From: Roseomonas alba
GTDB lineage: Bacteria > Pseudomonadota > Alphaproteobacteria > Acetobacterales > Acetobacteraceae
Reading direction: 5' to 3'
DNA length: 64,000 nucleotides
NCBI RefSeq assembly: GCF_019430885.1
Contig: NZ_JAHYBZ010000011.1
Coordinates: 1 to 64,000 of the forward strand
Each line of letters starts with the position of its first letter. The first letter of the stretch is position 1. The position numbers and the translations under genes are program-made. The notes beneath the pieces were generated by a model. The model was not told the DNA's origin. It did no database searches and saw nothing but the letters and a program-made list of their open reading frames with translations. Below are positions 8,770-16,804 of the stretch, piece by piece.

Positions 8770-9441
8770 TCACGGCTTTCCGGCGGGCGGCGAGGCGACG
8801 GAGCCGAGAGCCACGGGCATGCCCGTGAACACATGGCGATGCATCGCCTCCGCGGCCTCAGCGACGCGGTTCGCCTCAAGCAACACGATGATGGCGTCGT
8901 GCTGTTCCGCCGCCTTGCTGGTCTTCAGTGAGCGCTGCAGGAGCGCGTGCCGCATTGGCTCGGCCATCTCGTAGACCACGTCGAGGGCACGGCCGAGCGG
9001 TTCGTTCGGCGCGTGCGCCCGCAGCACGGCATGGAAGGCGATGTTGGCCTCGATGTAGCGATCGACATCGCCGGCGGCGCGATGGGCCTTCATGACTCCG
9101 TTGGCCGCGCGCAAGGCGTCAATGAGGCCGGGGGTGACGCGGCCCTCCAGACCGAGGACGACCTGTCGTTCGAGCAGCGCGCGCACCTCGTAGATCTGGC
9201 GCACCTCGGCCGCGCCGACCTCGCGGACGCGAAAGCCGTGGCGTGGCTCCTGCGTGACCAGGCCGCGGCGTTCGAGCAGGCGCAGGGCTTCGCGGATCGG
9301 GGCGCGGGAGCATCCGTACTCGGCCTGCAGCGCCTGCTCACGCAGCGGCATGCCGGCGGCGTGATGTCCAGCGATGATGCCGCGCCGGATGCGCTCCATC
9401 AGATGGTAGGGTAGGGGCTGGGGCAGCCGATGCTGTGTCAT
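8770..9441 (-). CDS. GntR-family regulator, FCD subfamily
   Basis: The start at 9441 (MTQHRLPQPLPYHLMERIRRG) is chosen because it has a GGGAG box and gives a family-typical length of 223 residues; the longer open frame reads through the intergenic operator. The winged helix is MPLREQALQAEYGCSRAPIREALRLLERRGLV, and the C-terminal FCD helical domain has the metal- and ligand-binding histidines in the ANIAFHAVLRAHAPN and AEQHDAIIVLLEAN segments. It diverges from a Bug receptor gene around a perfect palindrome, so it most likely represses that transporter gene in response to its carboxylate substrate. Confidence 0.87.
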   Translation of the reverse strand: MTQHRLPQPLPYHLMERIRRGIIAGHHAAGMPLREQALQAEYGCSRAPIREALRLLERRGLVTQEPRHGFRVREVGAAEVRQIYEVRALLERQVVLGLEGRVTPGLIDALRAANGVMKAHRAAGDVDRYIEANIAFHAVLRAHAPNEPLGRALDVVYEMAEPMRHALLQRSLKTSKAAEQHDAIIVLLEANRVAEAAEAMHRHVFTGMPVALGSVASPPAGKP

Positions 9442-9487
9442 ACGTCTCCCTGGCAATGCGCTCGGGCCGCTATTGGCCATCATGCAG

Positions 9488-9499
9488 TTTGTCGACAAA
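9488..9499. promoter_or_regulatory. Candidate GntR operator, perfect 12-bp palindrome
   Basis: TTTGTCGACAAA lies in the 156-bp gap between the divergent GntR and Bug genes. FCD-type GntR proteins commonly bind short palindromes of the TTGT/ACAA type. An ACGA...TCGT pair follows within 20 bp. Binding is inferred from position and family. Confidence 0.6.
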
Positions 9500-9597
9500 C
9501 GACATTTCATATATCGTTGCAAAGAAGCGGTCCAACAGGGCCGCGATAAGCAAATCAATCCGTCCCGCTTCAAGGGCCTCAGGATAGGGAAACGACC

Positions 9598-10572
9598 ATG
9601 ATGCTTCTTCGCCGAACGTTGCTGACCCTTGCCGCGGCCTCCATGCCGGCCTTGGCCCGCGCGGCAGGCTTCCCGGAGCGGCCGGTCCGCATCATCCTGC
9701 CCTTCGCCCCCGGCGGGAACTCCGACATCGTCGCGAGGCTAATCGCGCCGGTCATGGGCACGACGCTCGGTCAGGCAGTGGTGGTCGAGAACCGCGCCGG
9801 CGCCGGCGGCAGCATCGGCGCGACCGCCGCGGCGCGCTCCCGCGCCGACGGCTACACCGTGCTGTTCGGGTCGAGCGGGCCGCTCTCGGTGAACCCCGCG
9901 GTGCAGGCGACCTTGCCCTATGATGCGGATCGCGACTTCGCGCCGATCGGGCTGCTGTCGCGCACGCCGCTGGTGCTGGCTGTGACCGACAGCCTGCCCC
10001 CGCGCACGCTGACGGAGCTGATCGCCTACTCCAAGGCCAATCCGGGCCGTGTGACCATCGCCTCGGCCGGGACGGGGAGCTCGACGCATCTGGCGCTCGA
10101 GCTGTTCAACGCGGCGTCGGGCGCCGGGCTGACCCATGTGCCCTATCGCAGCGGCGGCGACCTGATCCCGGATCTGATGGCAGGCAATGTCGCCAGCACC
10201 ATGACGGAGATCTCGACTGCCATGCCGCTGCATCGCGAAGGGCGCATTCGCATTCTCGCCGTGGGTTCGGCGCAGCGTTCGCCGGTCGCACCGGATCTGC
10301 CGACCTTCGTGGAGGCCGGGCTGCCCGAATACACCGCCGGCAGCTACACGGCGTTGCTGGTGCCGGCGGGTACCCCGGCCGATATCGTCGCCGCATTGCG
10401 CGACGCGCTGGTGGCGGCCATCGCGGATGCCGGCGTGGTCGCGCGGCTGCGCGAGATGGGCACCGAGGTTGCCTCGGCTGAGGAGGCGACGCCCGCCGGC
10501 CTGACGCGCGTGCTGCATGAAGAGGGGGCGATGGCCCGCCGCGCGGCGGCGATCGCCGGGCTGCGGCAATGA
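9598..10572 (+). CDS. Bug/TctC-family periplasmic receptor
   Basis: The 324-residue protein has a signal peptide (MMLLRRTLLTLAAASMPALARA) and the Bug core (VRIILPFAPGGNSDIVARLIAP, VVVENRAGAGGSIGATAAARS, VTIASAGTGSSTHLALELF). It binds an unidentified carboxylate in the periplasm. It is divergent from the GntR regulator and followed after 13 bp by the stub of a 2-hydroxyacid dehydrogenase, which suggests that the imported substrate was once oxidised or reduced by that enzyme. No TctAB membrane genes are adjacent. Confidence 0.88.
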   Translation: MMLLRRTLLTLAAASMPALARAAGFPERPVRIILPFAPGGNSDIVARLIAPVMGTTLGQAVVVENRAGAGGSIGATAAARSRADGYTVLFGSSGPLSVNPAVQATLPYDADRDFAPIGLLSRTPLVLAVTDSLPPRTLTELIAYSKANPGRVTIASAGTGSSTHLALELFNAASGAGLTHVPYRSGGDLIPDLMAGNVASTMTEISTAMPLHREGRIRILAVGSAQRSPVAPDLPTFVEAGLPEYTAGSYTALLVPAGTPADIVAALRDALVAAIADAGVVARLREMGTEVASAEEATPAGLTRVLHEEGAMARRAAAIAGLRQ

Positions 10573-10585
10573 CTGCGGCCGCGCC

Positions 10586-10826
10586 GTGACGCGGCGGCTG
10601 CGAGTCTTCCTCACCCATACCGAGGCCGACCTGCCGCTCGCCTCCCAGCCGGCGTGCTGGAGGCGCTGCGCGCCTGCGCGGATGTGGTGCTGAACCGCAG
10701 CGGCCATGTCCTGGCCGGGCGTGACCTGGCGGCCGCGGCGGCGGGATGCGAGGCGATCATCGCCCACCGCGCTACGCCCGGCACGGCGGAGACCTTCGAA
10801 GCGGCGCCGGCGCTGGTGGCCTCACG
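10586..10826 (+). pseudogene. D-2-hydroxyacid dehydrogenase, N-terminal stub cut by an IS remnant
   Basis: The reading from GTG at 10586 gives TRRLRVFLTHTEADLPLA. After a frameshift near 10645 it continues GVLEALRACADVVLNRSGHV, then GRDLAAAAAGCEAIIAHRATPG and TFEAAPALVA. This is the N-terminal substrate-binding part of the D-isomer-specific 2-hydroxyacid dehydrogenase family. The Rossmann NAD domain is missing because transposase sequence begins at about 10827. The gene was probably the second gene of the upstream receptor operon. Confidence 0.65.
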
Positions 10827-11293
10827 CGCGAGGCACCGGCGATCCGTGTGGCGCGGAGGCTGTTCTCGTCGGACGTGATCGACGTGCTGGCGGACCTGTT
10901 CCTCGCGCACGGGACGCCCGCGCATATTCGCTCGGACAGAGGCCGGCGCTTATCGCCGAAGCGGTCAAGGCGTGGATTGCCGGCGTCGGCGTACGGACGG
11001 CCTACAGCGAGAAGGCCAGTCCCTGGGAGAACGGGTGCGTCGAATCCTTCAACGGCGAGCTGAGCGACGAACCGCTGAACCACGGGGTGTTCAACACGCT
11101 TCGGGTGGCGCAGCTGCACATCGAGGAATGGCGCCGGCACTACAACCGGGTACGGCCGCACTCGTCGCTGGGTTGCCGCCCGCCAGTCCCAGAGACGGTG
11201 CCAATGGTGAGGTCCCCGATTAGCTCAGAAGCAGGCGCGGCGGCGGTGGCCCACTAAACTTCCACCTGGATCACTCGATGGGGGCCGGGTCAG
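10827..11293 (+). mobile_element. 3' remnant of an IS3-family element
   Basis: Only the C-terminal part of an IS3 OrfB is left: TREAPAIRVARRLFSSDVIDVL, AHGTPAHIRSDRG, then in another frame AEAVKAWIAGVGVRTAYSEK, ASPWENGCVESFNGEL and EEWRRHYNRVRPHSSLG, ending at 11257. The first catalytic Asp region is absent, the second Asp is kept but followed by Arg-Gly instead of Asn-Gly, and a frameshift separates it from the catalytic Glu. GGGGGCCGGGTCAG at 11280-11293 looks like the right terminal repeat. The 5' junction cuts the hydroxyacid dehydrogenase stub. Confidence 0.78.
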
Positions 11294-11303
11294 GCTGCTT
11301 TTT

Positions 11304-11323
11304 ACCTTGATGCATAGATGGTC
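11304..11323 (+). promoter_or_regulatory. Candidate PadR operator, copy 1
   Basis: ACCTTGATGCATAGATGGTC lies 18 bp before the padR-type start. The same 20-mer recurs in inverted orientation, with 18 of 20 positions identical, at 11810-11829 in front of the next gene. ATGTATAG follows at 11325-11332, a near repeat of ATGCATAG at 11310-11317. Two copies at the two gene starts of one operon support a binding site for the encoded regulator. Confidence 0.6.
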
Positions 11324-11341
11324 AATGTATAGAAAGCCTCT

Positions 11342-11773
11342 ATGAAGGCCCTCAGCCCAGCTCCCGCACCGCGCGTCGACTACGCCTCCCGCGACTACTG
11401 GGCGGGCACGATCAAGATGGGCCTCTCCAAGTTCTTCATCCTGCGCGTCCTGCACGACGGACCGATGCACGGCTATGACATCGCGCGTGCCGTCGAGCGG
11501 ACAACGGGAGGCTGCTGCTCGCCGACCGAGGGCACGATCTACCCGGTGCTGCGGGAGTTCGAGGCCGGTGGCTTCGTGACCGTGCACGAGGAGGTGGTGC
11601 AGGGTCGGCAGCGCCGTGTCTACCAACTCACCGAGGCAGGCCGTGCCGCGTTCCGCGTCGCCCTCGACGCCTGGATGGAGGCGACGGCGGCTTTGCAGGA
11701 TACCGGCCGCGCCTTCGCGGCTGCCGATCAGGCGCGCAAGGCGCGCGCAGGCGGCGATGGGTGCTGCCCGTGA
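11342..11773 (+). CDS. PadR-family regulator with vicinal cysteine pairs
   Basis: The 143-residue protein shows the PadR winged helix (MGLSKFFILRVLHDGPMHGYDIARAV, then TEGTIYPVLREFEAGGFV and RRVYQLTEAGRAAF). Two vicinal pairs stand out: C58-C59 in TTGGCCSPTEG, exactly before the recognition-helix region, and C141-C142 in the last residues GDGCCP. Vicinal thiols bind soft metals or trivalent arsenic/antimony in other regulators, so a thiol-based metal sensor is plausible. It is followed after 82 bp by a flavoprotein that carries the same CC motifs. The effector is not proven. Confidence 0.85.
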   Translation: MKALSPAPAPRVDYASRDYWAGTIKMGLSKFFILRVLHDGPMHGYDIARAVERTTGGCCSPTEGTIYPVLREFEAGGFVTVHEEVVQGRQRRVYQLTEAGRAAFRVALDAWMEATAALQDTGRAFAAADQARKARAGGDGCCP

Positions 11774-11809
11774 CCGGCGATCCGATCTTTTCCTGTCGGC
11801 CAATGCCTC

Positions 11810-11829
11810 GATCATCGATGCATCAAGGT
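11810..11829 (-). promoter_or_regulatory. Candidate PadR operator, copy 2 (inverted)
   Basis: Read on the minus strand this is ACCTTGATGCATCGATGATC, differing from copy 1 at only two positions. It lies between the regulator stop and the flavoprotein start at 11856 and may give a second, internal regulated promoter. Confidence 0.55.
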
Positions 11830-11855
11830 TCAGAGTTTTGCGCGTGGAAGACCCC

Positions 11856-13298
11856 ATGACCTCATGCTGTTCGCGGCCCGAAGCCGCTTCGACCGATGCA
11901 ACGCGTGGCCCGGCAGCCGAAGCAAGGCTGCCAGTAGCGATCATCGGCGCCGGTCCTATCGGCCTTGCCGCCGCGGCGCAACTCCTCGCCCGCGGCGTCG
12001 AGCCGATGGTCCTGGAAGCCGGCGCTGAGGTCGGCCACGCCGTCCGCGCCTGGCGCCATGTGCGCATGTTCTCGCCCTGGACCTTCAACACCGATGCTGC
12101 CGCGCGTGCCCTGCTTTCGGCAGAGGGGTGGGTGGCGCCCGATCCCGATACCTATCCGACTGGCGGGGAGCTGGTGGATCGCTACCTCGCGCCGCTGGCC
12201 GCCACCGCCGCTCTGCGCAGTCGCATCCGCACCGGCGTGCGCGTGGTCGGCGTGGCACGGCGCGACTTCGGGCGCCTACATAACGGCGAAGGCCGCGATG
12301 CGGCGCCGTTCGTCCTTCACGTCGAAACCTGCTGCCGCGCCGAGGCGATCGAGGCCCGCGCCGTGATCGACTGCTCCGGCACCTGGAATGCGCCGAACCC
12401 GGCCGGCAGCCATGGCATGCCGGCCCCGGGCGAGAGGCGGCTTGCGGACCGCATCGCCTACGGCATCCCGGACGTTCTCGGCGCCGAGCGCGCCACCTAT
12501 GCCGGCCGCACGACGCTGGTCGTCGGTGCCGGCCACTCGGCGATGAACGCCGTGTTGGACCTCGTCGAACTCGCAAAGGCGGCGCCAGGCACGCGGATCC
12601 TGTGGGCATTCCGCCGCCCTCTCGGCGCGGTGAATTTCGGCGGCGGCGCGCGCGATGGCCTTGTCCAGCGCGGTGAGCTAGGCGCGCGAGCGCAGGCGTT
12701 GGTTGAAATCGGCGCCGTCACCGCGCTCGCCCCCTTCCTGATCGATCGCATCGGCGAAGCGGACGGCACGCTGTCCGTCCTCGGTCGGCAGGAGGGCCGG
12801 ACAAGGACGGTGCAGGCCGACCGTATGATCGTCGCGACCGGCTTCCGGCCTGATCTCTCCTTCCTGCGCGAGGTCCGCCTCGGGCTGGACCCGGCGGTGG
12901 AGGCGACGCCGGCACTCGCGCCGCTGATCGACCCGAACCTGCATTCCTGCGGCACGGTGCGCCCACACGGCGAAGCGGAGCTCCGCCACCCGGAGGCAGG
13001 CTTCTACATCGCCGGCATGAAGAGCTACGGCCGCGCGCCAACCTTCCTGCTCGCGACCGGCCACGAGCAGGTGCGCTCCGTCGCTGCCTATCTGGCTGGC
13101 GATGTCGAGGCGGCCCGCCGTGTGGAGCTCGTCCTGCCGGAAACGGGGGTGTGCTCGACCGAGCGCAACGCGGCGAACTCGGCTGCGTCCTGTTGCGGTT
13201 CCGCCATGGCGGCGGCCCTGCCTGAGCCGGTCACCACCGGCGCATGCTGCGGCCCGGCTGTGGCGCCGGCGCCGAAGAGCGGCGGCTGCTGCGGTTGA
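11856..13298 (+). CDS. FAD/NAD(P)-dependent oxidoreductase (ArsO-like flavoprotein) with cysteine-rich tails
   Basis: The 480-residue product has an FAD-binding Rossmann motif (VAIIGAGPIGLAAAAQLL), a second dinucleotide motif (TTLVVGAGHSAMNAVLDL) and MIVATGFRPDLSFL, the layout of class B-like flavin monooxygenases including ArsO-type proteins of arsenic operons. The ends are unusual: MTSCCSRPE at the N-terminus, and SCCGSAM, GACCGPA and a terminal GGCCG at the C-terminus. These four vicinal Cys pairs suggest binding of a thiophilic metal or metalloid. The start at 11856 keeps the N-terminal CC. It is preceded by a CC-bearing PadR regulator and followed by an MFS exporter. A detoxification role is inferred; the substrate is unknown. 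Confidence 0.78.
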   Translation: MTSCCSRPEAASTDATRGPAAEARLPVAIIGAGPIGLAAAAQLLARGVEPMVLEAGAEVGHAVRAWRHVRMFSPWTFNTDAAARALLSAEGWVAPDPDTYPTGGELVDRYLAPLAATAALRSRIRTGVRVVGVARRDFGRLHNGEGRDAAPFVLHVETCCRAEAIEARAVIDCSGTWNAPNPAGSHGMPAPGERRLADRIAYGIPDVLGAERATYAGRTTLVVGAGHSAMNAVLDLVELAKAAPGTRILWAFRRPLGAVNFGGGARDGLVQRGELGARAQALVEIGAVTALAPFLIDRIGEADGTLSVLGRQEGRTRTVQADRMIVATGFRPDLSFLREVRLGLDPAVEATPALAPLIDPNLHSCGTVRPHGEAELRHPEAGFYIAGMKSYGRAPTFLLATGHEQVRSVAAYLAGDVEAARRVELVLPETGVCSTERNAANSAASCCGSAMAAALPEPVTTGACCGPAVAPAPKSGGCCG

Positions 13299-13308
13299 GA
13301 GAATAGGC

Positions 13309-14517
13309 GTGAGCGCGGTGCCGGCCGCCGTCGAGGCGGCCGAACGCCCGAGCTTGGCGGTGATCTCCGCCATCGGGCTCGGGCAGATCCTCTCCTGGGG
13401 TTCGACCTACTACCTGCCGGCGGTGCTGGCCGTGCCGATCGCCGAGGACACGGGTTGGTCGCTCGGCTGGCTGTTCGGCGCGCTGTCGGTCGGCCTGGTG
13501 GCGTCAGGCTTGGTGTCGCCGCGCGTCGGCGGCCTGATCCATCACCATGGCGGGCGGCCGGTTCTGGCCGCTGCCGCGGGGCTCATCGCGCTCGGCCAGA
13601 TCGGGCTGTGGCTGGCGCCGAACCTTCCCGCATTCGTCGCGGCCTGGGTCGTGATCGGCATTGGAATGGGCGCGGGCCTCTACGATCCGGCTTTCTCCAC
13701 GCTTGGCCGCCTTTACGGTGAGGCGGCGCGGCCGGCGATCACCAAGGTCACGCTCTACGGTGGCCTCGCCAGCACGGTCTGCTGGCCGCTGACGGCTGTC
13801 TTGAACGAAGCCCTGGGTTGGCGCGGCGCCTGCCTCGCCTATGCCGTCATTCACCTCGTGCTCGTGCTGCCGCTCTACCTCCGCGTCATTCCGAAGGAGG
13901 CAGCCACCGCAAGGCCGACTGTGGGGACTACGGCGATGCACCCGCCGGGCCATCTCCGGCCGGACCAGCGCTTTGCCTTCAATCTGATCGCAGTGGTCTT
14001 CACGCTCGCTTTCGCCGTCATGACCGTGATCGCCGTGCACCTGCTGACCCTGCTGCAGGCGCGCGGGCTGGAACTGGCTGCCGCCGTTGCGCTGGGCACG
14101 CTGATTGGGCCGGCGCAGGTCGGCGGCCGCCTGATCGAGATGGCGTTCGGCGGGCGCGCGCACCCGATTTGGACGCTGCTGATTTCGTCGGCGCTGGTGG
14201 CGCTGGGGACGGTTCTGTTGCTCCTCGCACCCGGCTGGGCCGCAGGCGCGATCATCCTCTACGGCATTGGCAGCGGGCTCCGCTCCATCGTGCGCGGGAC
14301 GGTGCCGCTCGTGCTCTTCGGGAAGGAGGGCTACGCGATCCTGATGGGACGGCTTGCCGTCCCCACGCTGCTAGCCACGGCAGCGGCGCCAATGCTTGGC
14401 GTCTGGGCCTTGGAAGCATTCGGGGCGGAGGGCACGCTGGTCGCGCTCAGTGTGGCGGGCATGGTGAACCTGCTCCTGGTCTTGCCCTTGCTGCCCGTGG
14501 CCATGCGACCACGCTAG
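13309..14517 (+). CDS. MFS transporter
   Basis: This protein of about 402 residues starts at GTG 13309, 10 bp after the flavoprotein stop. It has about twelve hydrophobic segments, for example LAVISAIGLGQILSWGSTYYLP, AFVAAWVVIGIGMGAGLYDP, RFAFNLIAVVFTLAFAVMTV and IILYGIGSGLRSIVRG. It belongs to the major facilitator superfamily of the inner membrane. MFS exporters occur in arsenic operons (ArsJ, ArsK), and its position after the PadR and CC-flavoprotein genes makes export of a metalloid or its oxidised product the natural hypothesis. No cysteine motif marks it as metal-specific. Confidence 0.82.
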   Translation: MSAVPAAVEAAERPSLAVISAIGLGQILSWGSTYYLPAVLAVPIAEDTGWSLGWLFGALSVGLVASGLVSPRVGGLIHHHGGRPVLAAAAGLIALGQIGLWLAPNLPAFVAAWVVIGIGMGAGLYDPAFSTLGRLYGEAARPAITKVTLYGGLASTVCWPLTAVLNEALGWRGACLAYAVIHLVLVLPLYLRVIPKEAATARPTVGTTAMHPPGHLRPDQRFAFNLIAVVFTLAFAVMTVIAVHLLTLLQARGLELAAAVALGTLIGPAQVGGRLIEMAFGGRAHPIWTLLISSALVALGTVLLLLAPGWAAGAIILYGIGSGLRSIVRGTVPLVLFGKEGYAILMGRLAVPTLLATAAAPMLGVWALEAFGAEGTLVALSVAGMVNLLLVLPLLPVAMRPR

Positions 14518-14548
14518 CCTCCCCCGCGCGGCGGACCGGAAGCGCCGG

Positions 14549-14737
14549 TCACCCCGCGCAGCAATCGCCCGCCTGACAGCAACTGCCGGCCGGCCTCGCA
14601 TCGCCGACGATCCGCGATGCCGCCATCAGCCCCGCCTGGACGATCAGCCGCTCGGGCGCCTCCTCATGGACCGTGCCGCCGAGCACCGTCGATGCGCTAG
14701 GCGCTTCGCGCCTCCATCCCACCCACGTCGGCTGACG
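14549..14737 (-). other. Short open frame with a CC-x5-CC tail, probably a gene remnant
   Basis: A minus-strand frame without an ATG reads ASTVLGGTVHEEAPERL, then IVQAGLMAASRIVGDARP, and ends in AGSCCQAGDCCAG followed by a stop at 14549-14551. It converges on the MFS gene with a 31-bp gap. The vicinal cysteines match the style of the PadR and flavoprotein tails, which suggests a third member of the same detoxification set that has lost its 5' end. I do not recognise the family. A GTG inside the frame could start a 45-residue peptide. The rest of 14738-14833 shows nothing. Confidence 0.3.
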
Positions 14738-14833
14738 GGTTCAGACCGGGCGCGTCTCCAGGACAACCTGTCGCTCGGCGCACAAAGGGTCACACGACGT
14801 TTCGCTTGACCCGCCACAAGCGACACGCCATTT

Positions 14834-14866
14834 TTCTCCATAGAGATATACATTCTCTATGGAGAA
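14834..14866. promoter_or_regulatory. Long perfect palindrome, candidate IclR operator
   Basis: TTCTCCATAGAGA (14834-14846) and its exact reverse complement (14854-14866) form a 13-bp-arm inverted repeat with a 7-bp spacer. It lies directly in front of the IclR-family gene, overlapping a possible ATG at 14859. An operator here would give tight autoregulation and perhaps control of the following degradation operon. Confidence 0.7.
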
Positions 14867-14876
14867 TTTCAAGGCT

Positions 14877-15659
14877 ATGTCCAAGGAGGTCGGTGCAGTT
14901 GTTGCAGCAACGCGCATCCTGAGGCTGCTAGCCACCCTCCGCCGCCCGGCGGGCGCCACGGAAGTCGCGCGCACGCTCGCGCTCAACCCGTCCACCTGCT
15001 TCAACATCCTGCGCACCCTCACCGCCGAAGGGCTGGTTGCCTTCGATCCGGCCGCGAAGGCCTATTCACCCGGGCTGGGTCTGGCGGAACTCGCCGCCTC
15101 GGCGTTGGACGGCGTCGGTCCCGTGCGCGTGGTGCGCCCGCATCTCGAGGCTCTCGCCGAGCGCTTCGGCGCGACCATGACACTGTGGTTGCGCACCGGA
15201 CCTGACCGGGTGGTGATGGTGGACCGCGCGGAGGGCAACGCCATGGTCCGCATCCACATGAATATCGGCCAGCGCCTGCCCCTGCTGATTGGGGCCCTAG
15301 GCCGATGCATGGCGGCGCATGCCGATCTGCCGGATGAAGAACTTGAACGTCGCTACGCCGCGATCCGCGCGGATGCGCCGCCGCCCTTCGCCACATTCCT
15401 CGACCAGGTGAAGCAGGCGCGGCACGACGGCTATGCGGTGGACGCGGACAACTTCGTTTCCGGTATCACCACAGTCTCCGCCGCGGTGCGCGATGGCGCC
15501 GGGCAGCCGGTGCTGGCGATCTCCGCTGTCGACTTGTCAGCGCGCCTGGACGCCGCGGCTGCCCAACGCCTCGGCGTGGCGCTGGCCGCCGTGGCGCAGG
15601 AGGTCGGCCGCGCCCTCGGCGCGCGCCCCGCTGGTGCAGCCGTCCTCCCAGCCGCCTGA
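14877..15659 (+). CDS. IclR-family transcriptional regulator
   Basis: The 260-residue protein has a winged helix (GAVVAATRILRLLATLRRPAGATEVARTLALNPSTCFNILRTL) and an IclR effector domain (LRTGPDRVVMVDRAEGNAMVRIHMNIGQRLPLLIGALGRCMAA, later VRDGAGQPVLAISAVDLS). I prefer ATG 14877 because GGAGA lies 11 bp upstream; ATG 14859 adds six codons but sits inside the palindrome without a Shine-Dalgarno site. The gene is followed after 8 bp by the acyl-CoA dehydrogenase, so it leads the operon and probably regulates it in response to an acyl-CoA or acid intermediate. Confidence 0.88.
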   Translation: MSKEVGAVVAATRILRLLATLRRPAGATEVARTLALNPSTCFNILRTLTAEGLVAFDPAAKAYSPGLGLAELAASALDGVGPVRVVRPHLEALAERFGATMTLWLRTGPDRVVMVDRAEGNAMVRIHMNIGQRLPLLIGALGRCMAAHADLPDEELERRYAAIRADAPPPFATFLDQVKQARHDGYAVDADNFVSGITTVSAAVRDGAGQPVLAISAVDLSARLDAAAAQRLGVALAAVAQEVGRALGARPAGAAVLPAA

Positions 15660-15667
15660 GGTAGAGC

Positions 15668-16804
15668 ATGGATTTCACCTTCACCCCGGAGCAGGAAGCA
15701 CTGCGCGACACGGTGCGCCGCTTCGCCGAAACCGAGCTCGCCCCCCTGGTGCGCGAGGCCGACGACACCGAGGTCTTCCCGAAGCACCTGTTCCGCCGCT
15801 TCGGCGAGCTCGGCCTGATCGGCGTACGCTACCCGGCCGAGGATGGCGGCGCGGGCTTCGACAAGGTCTCGGACTGCATCCTGCGGGAGGAGATGTCGCG
15901 GGTCTGCCAGGCCTTCTCCTCCTCCTGGTCCGGGCACAGCCATCTCGGCATCTGGCCGATCTGGAAGGCGGGCACGGCGTCCCAGAAGCAACGCTTCTTC
16001 CACCCCGGCCTCGCGGGCGAGAAGATCGCCGGCTTCGCGCTGTCCGAACCTGATGGCGGATCGGACATCCGCGCCATGCGCACCCGCGCCGAGAAGGTCG
16101 AGGGCGGCTGGCGGCTGACCGGCTCGAAGCTCTACATCACCAACGCGCCGATCGCTGACTTCCTGATGCTCGCCGCACGCACAAGGCCGGAGCTGACGCC
16201 CGATGCGATCAGCCTCTTCCTCGTCGAGCTACCCAATCCTGGAATCAAGATCGACCGGCTGAAGAAGGAAGGCATCAAGGGCTCGGACACCGGCCTGCTC
16301 TACATCGACAATGCCTTCGTGCCCGATGACTGCCTGCTCGGCGAACGCGTCGGCACCTATCCGGTGGTGCTGGAAAGCCTGATCGAGAATCGTGTCGGCG
16401 TCGCCGCCAATGCCGTCGGCATGGCGCAGGGGGCGCTGGAGGCGGCGCTCGACTACGCGAAGACACGCCTCGTGCGCGGCAAGCCGATCGGGCAGTTCCA
16501 GGCCATCGCGCACAAGCTCGCCGACATGGCGGCCGAGATCGAGGCCGCGCGCTGGCTCGTCTATTATGGGGCCTGGCGCGTCGATCAGGGCACGCTCGAC
16601 GCCGCGACGGCGGCGAAGGTGAAGCTCGTCGCCTCGGAATGCGCGGTGCGTGTCTCGGAAGCTGCGATCCGCATCCATGGCGGGGCGGGGCTGATGCGCG
16701 ACTACCCGGTCGGGCGCATCCATCGCGATGCGCTGGTCTATGTGATCGGTGAAGGCACCTCGGAAATTCAGCGAAACCTCATCGCACGGGGGCTCGGCCT
16801 GTGA
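15668..16804 (+). CDS. Acyl-CoA dehydrogenase
   Basis: The 378-residue flavoenzyme has the N-terminal helical domain ([21 protein letters not shown]), the FAD and substrate loop ([32 protein letters not shown]) and the C-terminal motif [20 protein letters not shown] then [17 protein letters not shown], whose EGTSEIQ carries the usual catalytic glutamate. It introduces an alpha,beta double bond into an acyl-CoA and passes electrons to ETF. Its stop overlaps the next start by 4 bp (GTGA). It begins the degradative set that follows the IclR regulator. Confidence 0.92.
   Translation: MDFTFTPEQEALRDTVRRFAETELAPLVREADDTEVFPKHLFRRFGELGLIGVRYPAEDGGAGFDKVSDCILREEMSRVCQAFSSSWSGHSHLGIWPIWKAGTASQKQRFFHPGLAGEKIAGFALSEPDGGSDIRAMRTRAEKVEGGWRLTGSKLYITNAPIADFLMLAARTRPELTPDAISLFLVELPNPGIKIDRLKKEGIKGSDTGLLYIDNAFVPDDCLLGERVGTYPVVLESLIENRVGVAANAVGMAQGALEAALDYAKTRLVRGKPIGQFQAIAHKLADMAAEIEAARWLVYYGAWRVDQGTLDAATAAKVKLVASECAVRVSEAAIRIHGGAGLMRDYPVGRIHRDALVYVIGEGTSEIQRNLIARGLGL

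Noticed and set aside
9442-9573. 44-codon N-terminal extension of the first GntR protein
   Set aside because: It reads through the intergenic palindrome; ATG 9441 has a ribosome-binding site and fits the family length.
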